Counted from the stretch's first letter, positions 47,190-60,063 are shown. The stretch is 64,000 nucleotides of DNA from Diogma glabrata (GCA_963693315.1 OY856187.1:75523394-75587393); one strand, 5' to 3'. Notes: generated by a model from the letters alone, not told the origin. Translations and numbers: made by a program.

Positions 47190-50100
47190 ATATATGGGGT
47201 ATTCTTTTACAAATCGAATAGATTTGGACAAAATCTGACCGACACATTTTTGATACTGAAATTTTTTCAGGGGTTTTATATAAAAAAAAATATACATGTT
47301 CGAGGTTTTTTTCTGAGAAATAGTGGGGTTCTAAATTTTAAGGAATTTCCTGAATTTTGGCTTGATGATTTATTTTCAAAAATTCATAACTTCGGTTCTA
47401 TTATAGATAGATCTTCTATCTGTAATCTTCTGTTTTGTTTTATTTTAAAGTTAAACGATGGACTTTTAATCAAAAATAAAGACAATAAAAATTATTAACA
47501 AATTCCTATTGCTATAAGCAAATTAAGTGTTAAAATCGTTTTTAGTCAAAGCACCACCCACGTAATGAGTTTTCAGTACGACCATCGTATTCTACGTTCA
47601 ATTTTCTGTTAAAAACGTAGTTTTAATAAATGGAGAAATGATTTTTATTGTTAGAAATAAATTAATTTATCGAGCGCGGAACGACACAAAATTCCATATA
47701 TGGATCATCTTCATTCTTTTACATACCGAACAGGTTAGGACAAAATCTGACCAATGCATTTTTGATTTAGTTGAAAATTTTTTTATGGGTTCTATATAAA
47801 AAATAGATGTATCTATGTGTAAGGATTTTTCTTTCTTTTTTTTGGAAAAAATAGAGCGGATCTAAATTTCGAGAATTACGATGTTTTGGCTTGAAGACTT
47901 ATTTTCAAATATTCATAACTATGGTTTTGGTAAAGATAAACGCGGTCTTTCTGTTTTATTTTGAACTTAAAAATCAAGTTTTATAAAAAAACTGTTATCT
48001 ATAAAAATTATCAGCAAATTTCTATTGTTATAAACAAATAAAATGTTAAAATCGATTTTTAGTTACTGTCCAACAAAAATAAAGTGTGTTTAGTACAACC
48101 ATCGTATTCTACGTTCAATTTTCTATAAAATTCGTATTTTTTATTAGGAGAGAAACGATTTTTACGGCTAGAAATAAATTAATTTATCGACCGCGGGACG
48201 ACTCATGGTCGGTAAAACTCATTTCCATTAATTACGTACACGATTATTATAGAAAACTAAACGTAGAGTACGATGGTCATACTAAACACTCTTTATTCTT
48301 GTTGAACAGTAACTAAAAATCGATTTTAACATTTTATTTGTTTATAAAAATAGGAATTTGTTAATAATTTTTATATATAAAAATTTCTTTTTAAAAGCAT
48401 CTTTTAACTTTAAAATAAAACAAAACGAAAGTGTCTATCTTTACCAGGATCGAAGTTATGAATCTTTGAAAAAAGTCTTCAAGCCAAAAATTACGAAATT
48501 CTTGAAATTTAGATCCGCTCTATTTTTCCCAAAAAAAAAAGTCGGGCAAGTGCGAATAAAATACGCTCGCCATGGGTTCCGTGAATGTAAAAGAACACAA
48601 TATCAAAAATAAATGACATAAAGTTATGTTGTAAAGTCTTTATATCGCCAGACTATGGACACATAACAGAATAAATGTTTAATCGTAGACGTCAATAGTA
48701 AATGTCAATCACATCTACATTGATCAAAAATGTTACTTGAGGTTAAATCTTATCCATAGCTGTTTATGTTAACTAAAGAAAGATTTAACCAGTATTTTAA
48801 TGGTTTAAATTGGGAATATTTTTTTTATAAATCCGCGTCGAAATATAGGGTGGTATACATACACTTTTATCAATAACTAAAAAACTATGCATCGCAGAAT
48901 TCTAAAAAATATTGCAATAATTCTTAAATTAAGTGCTCATTCAAATGACACCCCACTCACTTGGCTCCAAAAAAGTTGTTTTTACCCTCCCCACACCCAT
49001 CCCCTAAACACACAGAAATATAATTATTTGAGACCTCGCTATAATTGTCGTTTAAAGTTTACCAAACTTCCTGTCTATATGCATTTTTCCAAATTTTTCT
49101 GTCAATCAGTGTCGAAACGTAGGAAAGCTCTTTGAAAGCTCTTTTAAATGACACCCCACATGACCTGGTTTTAAATGATGTTTTTACCCCTTAACATTCT
49201 CACCCCTTTAATAAATATAGTTATGAGTATCTGCCACTTTTCTATATTTTTCATTAAAAACCTACTCATTTTTCTATCATTCCAAATATATTTCAAGATT
49301 TTCGATGAAGTAGGGTCGGAGTTAATCAGGGCAATAAAACATCGAGAAAACGTCATTTTTCAAAATTATACAAGAAATGGTGAGGTGTAAAATTCCAAAA
49401 TACATTTCTAAATAATGCTGAAATGAAGCCCTTTCATATGGTACCCTACTCGTCTCGATAAAAAAATGTATGTTCTCAAAGGTTTTACATCGTACCTCTT
49501 TAAAACAAACGAACACAACTTTATTTATTTTTTAACCCGCCATCTTGTGTGGATATGTTAGTTTTATAAGCACCTCAAATTTTGAGTTCATTGGATTAAT
49601 GGTTCACGAGATAATCGAAATAATGTGAAAAACACGTTGTACTCTCACCAATAGTGTTCCGTATAAAAAACGGAATCCTAAAAAAAAAAATCCTCAAATA
49701 CGTATATCTTTTTTTATATAGAATCCGTAAAAAATTTATTGGTAAGATTTTGTCCTAATCTGTGCCGTATGTAAAATAATGAACTATTTTTGAGTTTTCG
49801 GCCGTTCCGAGCTCGATAAATAATTTTTTTCTAACAGTAAGAATCATTTCACCATTTATTAAAAATACGTTTTAATAGAAAATTGAACGTAGAATACGGT
49901 GGTCATACTAAAAACTAATTACGGGGGTAATGACTAAAACCAGATTTTAACATTTTATTTGTTTATAACTATAGAATTTGTTAATAATCTTAATTGACTT
50001 TATATGTTTTTTTTAATTTTAAAATAAAACAGAACTACCTATAATAGAACCGAAATTATGAATTTTGAAGCCGAAAATCACGAAATTCTCGAAATTTAGA

Positions 50101-50230
50101 ACCGCTCTATTTTCAAAAAAAAATCCTCGAACATGTATATATTTTTTTCGATATAAAATCCCATAAACAAATTTCAGCTAAATCAAAAATGTGTCGGTGT
50201 TTGGTTTGTAACAGAATGACCCATATATAT
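47190..50230. mobile_element. 3-kb foldback element F3 with repeated arms
   Basis: Outer ends (TATATGGGGTATTCTTTTAC at left; the inverse, with AGAATGACCCATATATA, at right) enclose direct units 47190-47690 and 47690-48210. Inverted units follow at 48210-48545 and 49640-50230. Shared blocks include TTCTACGTTCAATTTTCT, GAAATAAATTAATTTATCGA and GCTCTATTTT. The unique centre (48550-49640) has short repeats of ATGACACCCCAC near 48945 and 49150. Open frames in the arms (for example 47250-47498) are not conserved between units. No transposase; termini only approximate. Confidence 0.75.
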
Positions 50231-52339
50231 ATACCTAATAAATTAAGGTTGAAATTAGATTGCATTTTCAGGTTAATTTTAATCAAATTTGCAAGCAGAC
50301 AACATGACTAAAATTAACGGCATCTTAATATTCAACTTTTAAACTGCTCGGTTATCAAAAATATTCGACTAAAATACGCTATAATCATGTTTCTTCAAGA
50401 ATTGTATATAAAAGTTTAATTCCGCTCCCTCATTGGCGGGAGAGGATTGCAACTTTTTCTCCCTAGGGAATAAAAAATAACAAACCATGACAACAATAAT
50501 AGTTTTCATGGAAGAAGAAAAATTAATGATAAATTTAAGCAAATATATAAAAAAAACCGCCTACTATGATGAAAATTAAAATTTAAAATTTTTTTTTTTT
50601 TTATTTTAAATGATTAGATTTTAGTTTTTAATATCATACATAATTATATTGTCGTCGTGCAAACAATAGTATGTATATACATCACAGGAGAGGGCATGTC
50701 ATCTTCCTCAGTGATTTGTAGCCACACACCTTCTTTAGCAAACACCTCTTTAGAGAAAAACGTTTGCACTTTTCTCCCTTGCGAAATCTCCTCATTAAAT
50801 CTTTTTTAAAATTAATTGAAATAATTTGATTTTTCAAAACGGTTTCAGATAGTTTTGGGGATTTTTTCATTAAATTTCTAGACAGTACTATTGTGTTAAT
50901 TATAGTTAACATTCTAACTCACGTGTGTATAGTCATTATTGATTGCTTAAAATCAATGCAAAATCAATTAGCAGTGCAATGAGGGCTTTTAGATAGTATT
51001 ATAGTATAACATTATAGTATAACTTATAAGCATCTTTTTTATTTCTCCATAATTTCAACCCTGTTCATTGTGTTGCATATATAAACGCTAATCAAAACTA
51101 ATGTTAAACAAATGTCTAATATGTAATCGTTAGTTTTCGACTTATTTTTAATTTAGAATCTTTTTCCTGCCCTCCCTCCTCCTTATTTCCAAACAATACA
51201 GGAGTGCGTTTCGAAATTAACAATGGTTAATCCTGGTAATAATAGCTGCGTTTTTTTCATTCAGGTCAAGATCAAGGTTTGAAAATAACGATGTTGGTCA
51301 TGCAAAGAAAAAAAAATACAGAGAGTGTGCTTAAGACCACACGGCAGAAGTGAAAACTTCATTGGCAATCGCAATCAATTGATATCGTATTAGTAGTATT
51401 TGGATCGTATTAGTAGAATAAATGAGAAACCAGTCTGAACGATAAACCGCTAGCCACACACACTAACCTCACAACGTAAACCAAATAGTTGGCAAAATAG
51501 CTCTCATATGCCAATAGCAGGGACTAAAGTACGCGTGGTTGTCACACCAATAGATCAACAAGTTTAAATTTTACAAATCTTTCTGCGGAAAGCTAAGCAA
51601 ATTCATTGGTATTAATGCGCATTGTTGCCGTTTGGAAATCACTATCGGCTAAGTGCCACCATTTTTAATTATTTTATTTATCATGATTGCCATCCATGTT
51701 TAATCATACATACGCTATGCTTCTTTGTATAGAATTTATGCGATATCCGTCTCGTAATTGTGAGCTTTAAATCGATATAATCGATTTTATCAAGTATGAA
51801 GTTACAAGTATTAAGTCTTCACTTAATTTTAGAAACATGTATTACATACAATTTTAAACCTACAACATATTTAGTGAAGATGATAAAATTCCAACACATA
51901 TAATTTTGATATACAAATGTAATTGTTTCAGCCTTCAGGTTATACTATCTTTCTAACGTTATTTTTAATTTCTAAAACTTATGTTCTACAGAAAACATTG
52001 ATCAAAGCAAACTACCGTTTAAAACGAAAGTTAAATAAAAAGCAAAAATTAAGCGTACACAACAACTTCATAAATTTTCATGATGATGAATGTATTAATG
52101 CATAAGGGATAAACAGCCATGCATACTTTCAATTTTATGTATATTCAATATTTATTTAGCATGATGACTCAAATGCAAATTGCAAAAGACAGTAGCAATA
52201 TAACTTTAAAAAACTGCGTTATAGATCAATTTTTAAAATTCGTATAAAGAAATTTTTATTATTTTTATAAATTCATAAATAAAAAAAATAATTTTAATGG
52301 TATTTAATAAAAATTAAAAAAAAAAACAATAAAAAAATA
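50231..52339. repeat. Mostly non-coding; decayed R1-type repeat at 50860-51600
   Basis: 50860-50970 matches the 516-bp unit (TTAAATTTCTAGACA, TATAGTCATTATTGATTG). 51480-51560 matches R1 (CATATGCCAATAGCAGGGAC, GTTGTCACACC). The rest is AT-rich with no gene seen. Confidence 0.5.
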
Positions 52340-52425
52340 TGTTACCATACCAGGAGTTGAACTCACAACCTACAGCACATCAGTTGAGCACGATATCCAC
52401 AACGCAATTTGAAACGTTAAGAAAT
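52340..52425 (-). repeat. tRNA-like core, probable SINE
   Basis: The minus strand reads GTTGTGGATATCGTGCTCAA followed by AGGTTGTGAGTTCAACTCCT, an A-box/B-box-like pair at tRNA-like spacing. The B box deviates from consensus (AGTTCAACTCC), and acceptor-stem pairing was not seen. Confidence 0.4.
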
Positions 52426-53019
52426 GATAGATTAATAAATTGATAAATGATAGAAATGCTGACGGATCAGTTTAATTTACTACATACGGAAAAATCTGTG
52501 TGTGGCCTAAAGAAGTTTTCACTTCAAAAATATTATATTTTAAATTGTTGGCAACACTGAGCTGAGAAGAAAAAAAATCGTGAACTTGCAGCGCCATTTT
52601 GAAATTAAAACTCAATATAAAAAATATTCAAAAAATATTTAACGTCTCTTGAAAAATAAAACTTCATATAAAAAAACTTTAATCAGAAACGCTAATCCAT
52701 TTTTTTACATATGGCAATGTTCATTGATTATTGCAAATGGCGTGAAATAAAATAATTGATAATTAATAAAAAATTGTAAACATCTAATCTTTAAAAAATA
52801 TGGATTTTATATCGTAGGCATTGCTTTAAAATTAATTTTAAGCAAATTTATTGAAATCATGTTGAAAACAAATCATATTAAAATTGATTTTAAACAAATT
52901 TAATAAAGTATCTTTGACAGTTTTTTTATTTTGAATAAATTTTCTTTGACATTTATAAGTTTTAAAATGACCATACCAACGGCCAACCTCATAAAATCAA
53001 AACCTACCCCGACAAACAA
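52426..53019. other. No gene seen
   Basis: AT-rich sequence. Confidence 0.4.
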
Positions 53020-53720
53020 TTTTAAATTTGTTACCAAAAAAAAACCAACCTGTTACCGGGGACCGCGTCGGTAACGAACCTGATCGGTTACCAATAAATT
53101 ACCGTATTTTGGCACACAATGGGTTGGAACTGTTACCGATTTGTTACCATCGGTATAAAACTTGGTTTTTGTTACCGTAAGATTACCAAACATTTATACC
53201 GTATATTTCCCGATAACATCAATTTTTAAACCGACCAAAAACCAACCTTTCTCCAGGAACACAGTCGGTAAAAAACCTGATCGGTGACCAAAAAATTAAC
53301 TATCGGTGTAAAACATGGTATTTATTCCCGTAAGATTCCCAATAATTTACACTGCAAATTTCCCGATAACATCAATTTTGAAACCGAACAAAACCAATCT
53401 GTCACTGAGAAAATAGTCGGTAATAAACCTGATCGGTGACCAAAAAGTTACTGAATTTAAGCACACTATGAATAGGAACTGTTTCCTGTTTTTTGCCTTT
53501 GGCTTAAAACCCAGAATTTGTTACCTTTCGATTATCAATAATTTAAAACGTATATTGACCAACAATTTCCTGAACAAACAATATTAATTTTAAAACCGAA
53601 AAAATCAACTTGTTACCGGGAACCAAGACAGTAACAATGTCGATCGGTAACCAATATGATACCGAATGAAAGTCATTGTATTGCAATTGTACCCTATCGT
53701 CATCATCGTTAAAAATACAA
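53020..53720. repeat. Degenerate tandem repeat, units of about 150-210 bp, rich in GGTAAC/GGTTACC
   Basis: Four units are marked by ACCTGATCGGT-type motifs at about 53078, 53275, 53427 and 53637. Each is preceded by CAACCTGTTACCGGG-like and followed by ACCGTAAGATTACC-like blocks. No coding frame. A related GTTACCACGCTTCAGGAACA motif occurs near 60669. Confidence 0.7.
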
Positions 53721-54170
53721 TATTTATCTCCTTAAAGATAACCAATGTTGGTTGTAAGGTATTTTGCCAATAAAATAGCTTCAGCAACCTAATTTTAACG
53801 GGAATTCAACTCAAGAGAAATTCAATGACAGTTTTATCATTATAATAATTTATTTTGAACACAAAAACTTATATCAGTTATATCATTAGTAAAATAAAAC
53901 TACACAACAAGCTTTAATTTTAATTCATTTTATTTTGTTCAATAAAACTCAAATTAAATTAAATAAGATATAAAGTTTAATGATATAATTTTTAATTAAA
54001 AGAATTTAATTTGTGTGTTTTTTACTTCACCACAATTTTAAATTGTGTGAAGTAATGCAATCTATCGTGAAAAAAAAAAATCTTACATACCCCAAATTTT
54101 GTTTTTTCTTTTGTTTTGGACCATCCTCTATCCAAATAGCCAATAAAAATTTTGGTGTACGTCTGTGTTT
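53721..54170. other. No gene seen
   Basis: AT-rich sequence leading to the G-rich microsatellite. Confidence 0.4.
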
Positions 54171-54204
54171 GGGTGGGTGGGTGGGTGGGTGGGTGGGTGG
54201 GTGG
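54171..54204 (+). repeat. (GGGT)n microsatellite
   Basis: Eight GGGT units in a row, G-quadruplex-compatible on the plus strand. It lies next to the start of the 629-bp array. Confidence 0.93.
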
Positions 54205-54225
54205 ATGAGTTTTCTGCATAGGATC

Positions 54226-57200
54226 TTGATGAAACTTTGGCAAATGATACAGGTTCACTTGAAAATAGAAGATCTGGATTCATTTTAAATTTGGACAAAA
54301 TGGCGGGGGGTCTCCCGAACACCTCTAAGTTTAAATCTTGAATAACTTCTGATCTCGAGCTATGATCTTATTGAAACTTAGTATATAAGGTTTTAATACT
54401 GTTTCCGATATTTCTGCATACCAACTTCCGGTTTGTCACTTCCGGTTAAAAAGTTTTTTTTTCAGGTGTTTATCCCTACTGTAGCCTACAATTACCGATC
54501 GATTTTCATGAAACGTTGCGAAAAGCTTTTAAATAACATGAGAAAGATTTTATCACCTTTTGGGGCACATTGGATAAAGGGTTGGGGGGTCCACCATACA
54601 ACAGGTGGTTTTTTCCACAAAGTTTTTATGTTTGTTGGGAGCATAAAACATTCATTCGTGAATGAATTTTGATGACACTTTGGAAAAAGATGCAAACATG
54701 TATGACAAAGAACTGATTAGTTTTTGAGCGATAGTGAACAAAGTGGTGGGGGGTCCCTGGAGCACCTGTTTTTTTGAAAGCTCTATAACTTCTGTACCTG
54801 ATAAGCGAATTGGATGAAACTTGGTACATAAGTATGTAGTACGGTTTAAAATAGTTCTGCATCCCAACTTCCGGTTTTTCACTTCCGGTAAAAAAAATTT
54901 TTTTGTACTTTTTTGAAGTTTTTTCAGTGTCTTTATGCACACTACAGCCTACAATAATGAAGTGATTATGATGAAACTTATGGAATAGGGTTCCAATTAG
55001 TGTGAAAAGATAATTATCATGTTTTGGGACACATTGATCAAAGTGGTGGGGGGTCTACCATACAAATGCTGACTTTTCACACTTTGTTTTTTAAGTTTGT
55101 TGGGAGCATACAGACTTCATTCATTATTCAATTTTAATGAAACTTTGGCAAATGATGGAGACTTAAGTAACAAAGAACTGATTAGTTTTTGGATAATATT
55201 GGAATAAGTGATGGGGGTCCTCCCGAACACCTGTTTAATGTGTCACACTTTTTTCAATGTTTGTTGGGAGCACACAGCATTCGTTCGTTATCGAATTTTG
55301 ATGACACTTTGGAAAAAGATGCAAACATGTATGGCAAAGAACTGATTAGTTTTTGAGCGATAGTGAACAAAGTGGTGGGGGGTCCCTGGAGCACCTGTTT
55401 TTTTGAAAGCTCTATAACTTCTGTACGTGATAAGCGAATTGGATGAAACTTGGTACATGAGTATGTAGTACGGTTTAAAATAGTTCTGCATCCCAACTTC
55501 CGGTTTTTCACTTCCGGTAAAAAAAATTTTTTTGTACTTTTTTGAAGTTTTTTCAGTGCCTTTATGCACACTACAGCCAACAATAATGAAGTGATTATGA
55601 TGAAACTTATGGAATAGGGTTCCAATTAGTGTGAAAAGATAATTATTATGTTTAAGGACACATTGATCAAAGTGGTGGGGGGTCTACCATACAAATGCTG
55701 ACTTTTCACATTTTGTTTTTTAAGTTTGTTGGGAGCATACAGACTTCATTCATTATTCAATTTTAATGACACTTTGGCAAATGATGGAGACTTAAGTAAC
55801 AAAGAACTGATTAGTTTTTGGATAATATTGGAATAAGTGGTGGGGGTCCTCCCGAACACCTGTTTAATGTGTCACACTTTTTTCAATGTTTGTTGGGAGC
55901 ACACAGCATTCGTTCGTTATCGAATTTTGATGACACTTTGGAAAAAGATGCAAACATGTATGGCAAAGAACTGATTAGTTTTTGAGCGATAGTGAACAAA
56001 GTGGTGGGGGGTCCCTGGAGCACCTGTTTTTTTGAAAGCTCAATAACTTCTGTACGTGATAAGCGAATTGGATGAAACTTGGTACATAAGTATGTAGTAC
56101 GGTTTAAAATAGTTCTGCATCCCAACTTCCGGTTTTTCACTTCCGGTAAAAAAAAATTTTTTGTACTTTTTTGAAGTTTTTTCAGTGTCTTTATGCACAC
56201 TACAGCCTACAATAATGAAGTGATTATGATGAAACTTATGGAAAAGGGTTCCAATTAGTGTGAAAAGATAATTATTATGTTTTGGGACACATTGATCAAA
56301 GTGGTGGGGGGTCTACCATACAAATGCTGACTTTTCACACTTTGTTTTTTAAGTTTGTTGGGAGCATACAGGCTTCGTTCATTATTCAATTTTAATGAAA
56401 CTTTGGCAAATGATGGAGACTTAAGTAACAAAGAACTGATTAGTTTTTGGATAATATTGGAATAAGTGGTGGGGGTCCTCCCGAACACCTGTTTAATGTG
56501 TCACACTTTTTTCAATGTTTGTTGGGAGCACACAGCATTCGTTCATGAACGAATTTTGATGACACTTTGGAAAAAGATGCAAACATGTATGGCAAAGAAC
56601 TGATTAGTTTTTGAGCGAAATTGAACAAAGTGGTGGGGGGTCCCTGGAGCACCTGTTTTTTTGAAAGCTCAATAACATCTGTACCTGATAATCGAATTGG
56701 ATGAAACTTTGTACATAAGCATTTAGTATGATTTACAAAAATTCTGCATCCCAACTTCCGGTGGTTTGCTTCCGGTAAAAAAAATTTTTTTTACTTGTTG
56801 GCAGTTTTTTCAGTATCTTTATGCACACTACAGCCTACAATAATGAAGTGATTATGATAAAACTTATGGAAAAATTTCAATTAGTATAAGAAGATAATTA
56901 TCATCTTTTGGGACACATTGATCAAAGTGGCGGGGGATCTACCATACAACTGCTGACTTTTTACACTTGGTTTTTAAAGTTTGCTGGGAGCATACAGATT
57001 TCATTCATTAATCAATTTTAATGGCACTTTGGAAAAAGATAAAGACTTTATTGACAAAGAATTGACTAGTTTTTGGACAATATTGGGATAAGTGTGGGGT
57101 CCTCCCGAACACCTGTTTATTGTTTCAATGTTTGTTGGAAACATACAACATTCGTTCGTTAAGTAATTTTGATTACACTTTGCAAAAAGATGCAAATATG

Positions 57201-57395
57201 TATGGCAAGGAACTGATTAGTTTTTTTAGCGATAGTGAACAAAGTGGTGGGGGGTCCTCCAAGCACCTGTTATTTTGGAAGCTCAATAACTTCTGTACCT
57301 AATAATCGAGTTGGATGAAATTTGGTACATACCCATTTAGTAAAGTTTACAACAGTTCTGCATCCTAACTTCCGCTTTGTCACTTCCGATAAAAT
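54226..57395. repeat. Higher-order tandem array, 629-bp unit, about five copies
   Basis: The marker TGGATGAAAC lies at 54811, 55440, 56069, 56698 and 57312, giving periods of 629, 629, 629 and 614. A diverged edge unit precedes 54811. Each unit contains related sub-blocks of about 200 bp, shown by repeated AAAGAACTGATTAGTTTTT, GTGGTGGGGGGTC and ATGAAACTT. The minus-strand frames of 60-123 codons recur only because of the repeat. Central units are nearly identical and edge units diverged. Confidence 0.92.
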
Positions 57396-57524
57396 TTTTT
57401 TTACTTTTTTTCGTACAACAGAATTTATGTTTGTTGGAATACTACTGCCTGCTTTAATATTTTTATTATTAGAACTACGAAGTCCATAATATTGGTTAGC
57501 TTTTAATTAAAGTATTTTATGGAT

Positions 57525-57612
57525 ATTAGCTCATTATATATCAGAGCACTATGTTTCCAGAGCTGTGGTGAAGTCAGCCTATGCATCAGCGTCGCAATAT
57601 TTTTTTCTAGCC
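57525..57612 (-). repeat. Terminal segment of the transposon-type pseudogene, shared with 27437-27525
   Basis: The same sequence in inverse orientation at 27437-27525 marks the 3' end of a repeated element that includes the last codons of the pseudogene. Confidence 0.7.
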
Positions 57613-58524
57613 ATAACAAAGCCATAACGTTTTAAAAATTGTTGTACACTTTTTCTTGTTTCATCTATTGTTATGGGCACATCCATTTTCAAATAGTTGA
57701 GGGTATTCTCGGCCAACTGAACAATGTTTATTAAATCCATAAAAATGAGTTTGTTGATACCTATAAATAAGAAATAAAATGTATGTGCACGAATTTTTTT
57801 CATAAATTTTTCTTATCATAAATTTTATAATACCATAAGTAAATCCTGTTGCTGTTAAAATATTAAGTTCTTCAATCAATGGTCGCAAAAAATTGTTGAA
57901 GTTATTTGGTTTGCTATAGCCATGATAAACTCCAACAGTAAAAATTTGCACTGGGTTAACATTACATATACGTGCTAAAATCAACCAGAAACAACTTTGA
58001 TTACTTCTTGAAATTGGAACACCATCAACGTTGAAATCCAAAACTATTTCTTCTGGTAAACTGTTTAAACATGATAAAATATTTTCTAAGCCACTTGCAA
58101 AACCAATGTGTACAAATTTTCCAGGACTGCACTCCAAGACATTTCTGGTTATTGCTGTTTTAAGAAGAGTTCGACTATCTTTCGGTAAACGACTAAATCC
58201 ATTTTTATTTAAAAACTTTAATAATTATGTCAAAGCATTTGACTTTATGTTATGTTTAATGCTCCAATTACTTAAAAAAGTTTTTGCATCGTTCGCTTTT
58301 TCTTCGCAAATTTCATTATCATCGGGATCCACATCACTTAAATAAATTTCGGAGTATTGATCATCAATTTCAATAAAAGAGTGTTCTACATTTTGTTGTG
58401 GTAACTCACTTGATTGATTGTCAGTTATGGCTTTATTTTCAGTTGAAGTTTGTTTAGTGGTTCTTTTAAGACGTCAACAAATTGATTGTTTTGACAGTTT
58501 ATGTAAAGGTTTATACTTTGGCAT
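57579..58524 (-). pseudogene. Two-exon transposon-associated protein with two nonsense codons
   Basis: Starts at ATG 58524 (MPKYKPLHKLSKQSIC). Exon 1 runs to 57834, a 73-bp intron 57761-57833 (GTATTA...TTTATAG) follows, and exon 2 runs 57760 to a stop at 57579; spliced length is 291 codons. Splicing joins in frame (GFTY-G-INKLIFMDLI). Motifs: NDAKTFLSNWSIKHNIKSNA, LPKDSRTLLKTA, GKFVHIGFASGLENIL, LDFNVDGVPISRS, FTVGVYHGYSKPN. This matches a multi-copy protein I recall from ants, other arthropods and cnidarians (V-D-G-L-P-x-x-K-S box, Y-G-x-x-K-P box), assumed transposase-related; I know no agreed family name. In-frame stops are TGA at 58474-58476 and TAA at 58225-58227, with no frameshift. The copy ends just before the CCCGA element. 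Confidence 0.7.
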
Positions 58525-58653
58525 TTTGAATCTAACAAGCAAAAACAATAAAATACATATTATAATAAATGCCGGAATATGGCAAAGAACGATATCTTAT
58601 TTCATTCACTACTATGTGGATTATGTTATAACAAGTAAATACAGGTTTAGCTA

Positions 58654-60061
58654 CCCGACTAGAAATTAGATCAGTATAGGGTCCGATCCGGATCAGGATT
58701 GCCTGAAGACTGATCAGGGATGAATCAGGCCTCCTGATCCGGACATGGTTAAAAATCGTCACGCCATATATGATCCGTACAGGATCCGTTTAAATGAGAT
58801 CAATTTCAAAGATCCATTCCGGATCCATTTCAAAGATCCATGCCGGATCCATTCAACAACTTCATGTCCGGTCTGGTCAAGAGATCCATACCAGATCCGT
58901 TCAAAGGTTTAGAATTAATTTTGTTCTTAAATATTAATTTGACATTAACTAAATGAAAAAAGTATTACCATTTTTCCTTAATTTTATTCATAATTTCAAG
59001 TACACTTCAAATGCTTATATATTTAAACAGTAAGTTTGTTAATTATTTCTTATTTTTATTTTATTTAGTCCAAGTTTTGGCATTATTGATGAATTTTCCA
59101 ATGGTATCATAAAACTCTTTGTCTTTGAATCCAAAACAAACAATCTACGGTAATAAAATTTTTACATAGGCTCTTATGCAGGTATGGATCCAAGTTTGGA
59201 TTCGAAAACTTACTGCACCCATACCCGCTTTAGATCACTTGTCATATTTCAAATAGAATAATTTTTGAGCAACATAATAAATATTTCACCAATTACTGTT
59301 AACAAAAAACATCTGGAAATTCGAGAGTAAAGAGGAGATGCACGATAAAAATTTAATTATATGCTTTCTAAATTATATGCTTTAAGGTTAATAAGCAAGA
59401 TCCCTCACAACTGTAAGTTTGACAATGCTGTTTTCGATTCTACAATAAATTTGTACTTATAAGTACAAAATAGTAAACAATTAAATAGATTCAGTCTACA
59501 GTTAATTATTACAGTTAAGTATATTATAATTAACTTTTAAAAAAGTTATTAAAAATTCGTGAAGAATGAGAAAATTTTTTGCACAAAAAAATTTTAAGTT
59601 AAGTAAATGTACTATTATGACGTCGATAATATAATCAAAATAATAATTCAGTTATACCATTAATAACGAATTTATTGTTTAATGAGCAAGATTATATACA
59701 GAATGGATCAGGTAAAAAACTAAATTTTGTTTTATTATCCAGTTCAGGACATCGGATAAGATGAGTTTTTTCGATCAGAAACTGATCGTATGACTGGATC
59801 AACGGATAAAGTACTGCACGCTGATCAGTAACTGATCAGATAGCCGGATCAACGGAGTAAGTACTGCACGCTGATCAATAACTGATCAGATAGCCAGATC
59901 AAGGGAAACTGTACTGTACGCTGATCAGGAACTGATCAGATGGGCGGATCAAGTGAAACGGTACTGTACGCTGATCAGGAACTGATCAGATGGCCGTATT
60001 ACGGAAAATCTGATCCGGATCTGATCATAATCCGGGTTCCCTGAACTAATTTCCAGTCGGG
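58654..60061. mobile_element. CCCGA-family element, full 1408-bp copy, TA target duplication
   Basis: Begins CCCGACTAGAAATTAGATCA and ends with the inverse, CTGAACTAATTTCCAGTCGGG less its last base, flanked by TA on both sides (58652-58653 and 60062-60063). The TIR is about 21 bp with three mismatches. About 250 bp at the left and 360 bp at the right are dense in GATC (CTGATCAG, GGATCCAT, GGATCAAC); the middle is AT-rich. No coding frame. Confidence 0.88.
59796..59995. repeat. Four tandem 50-bp units in the CCCGA element
   Basis: Each unit follows GGATCAA..GA, then GTACTG.ACGCTGATCAG, then AACTGATCAGAT.GCC. The array totals exactly 200 bp. Three GATC sites per unit. Confidence 0.92.
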
Positions 60062-60063
60062 TA

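Noticed and set aside
47250..47498. 82-codon ORF as a transposase of F3
   Set aside because: Not conserved in the three other copies of the same repeat unit and shows no transposase motif.
54171..54204. Telomeric repeat
   Set aside because: The unit is GGGT, only about eight copies, internal; insects generally use TTAGG.
54626..56754. Repeated minus-strand ORFs (93-123 codons) as a tandem gene family
   Set aside because: They recur only because of the 629-bp array. Start and stop positions vary between units and no family motif is present.
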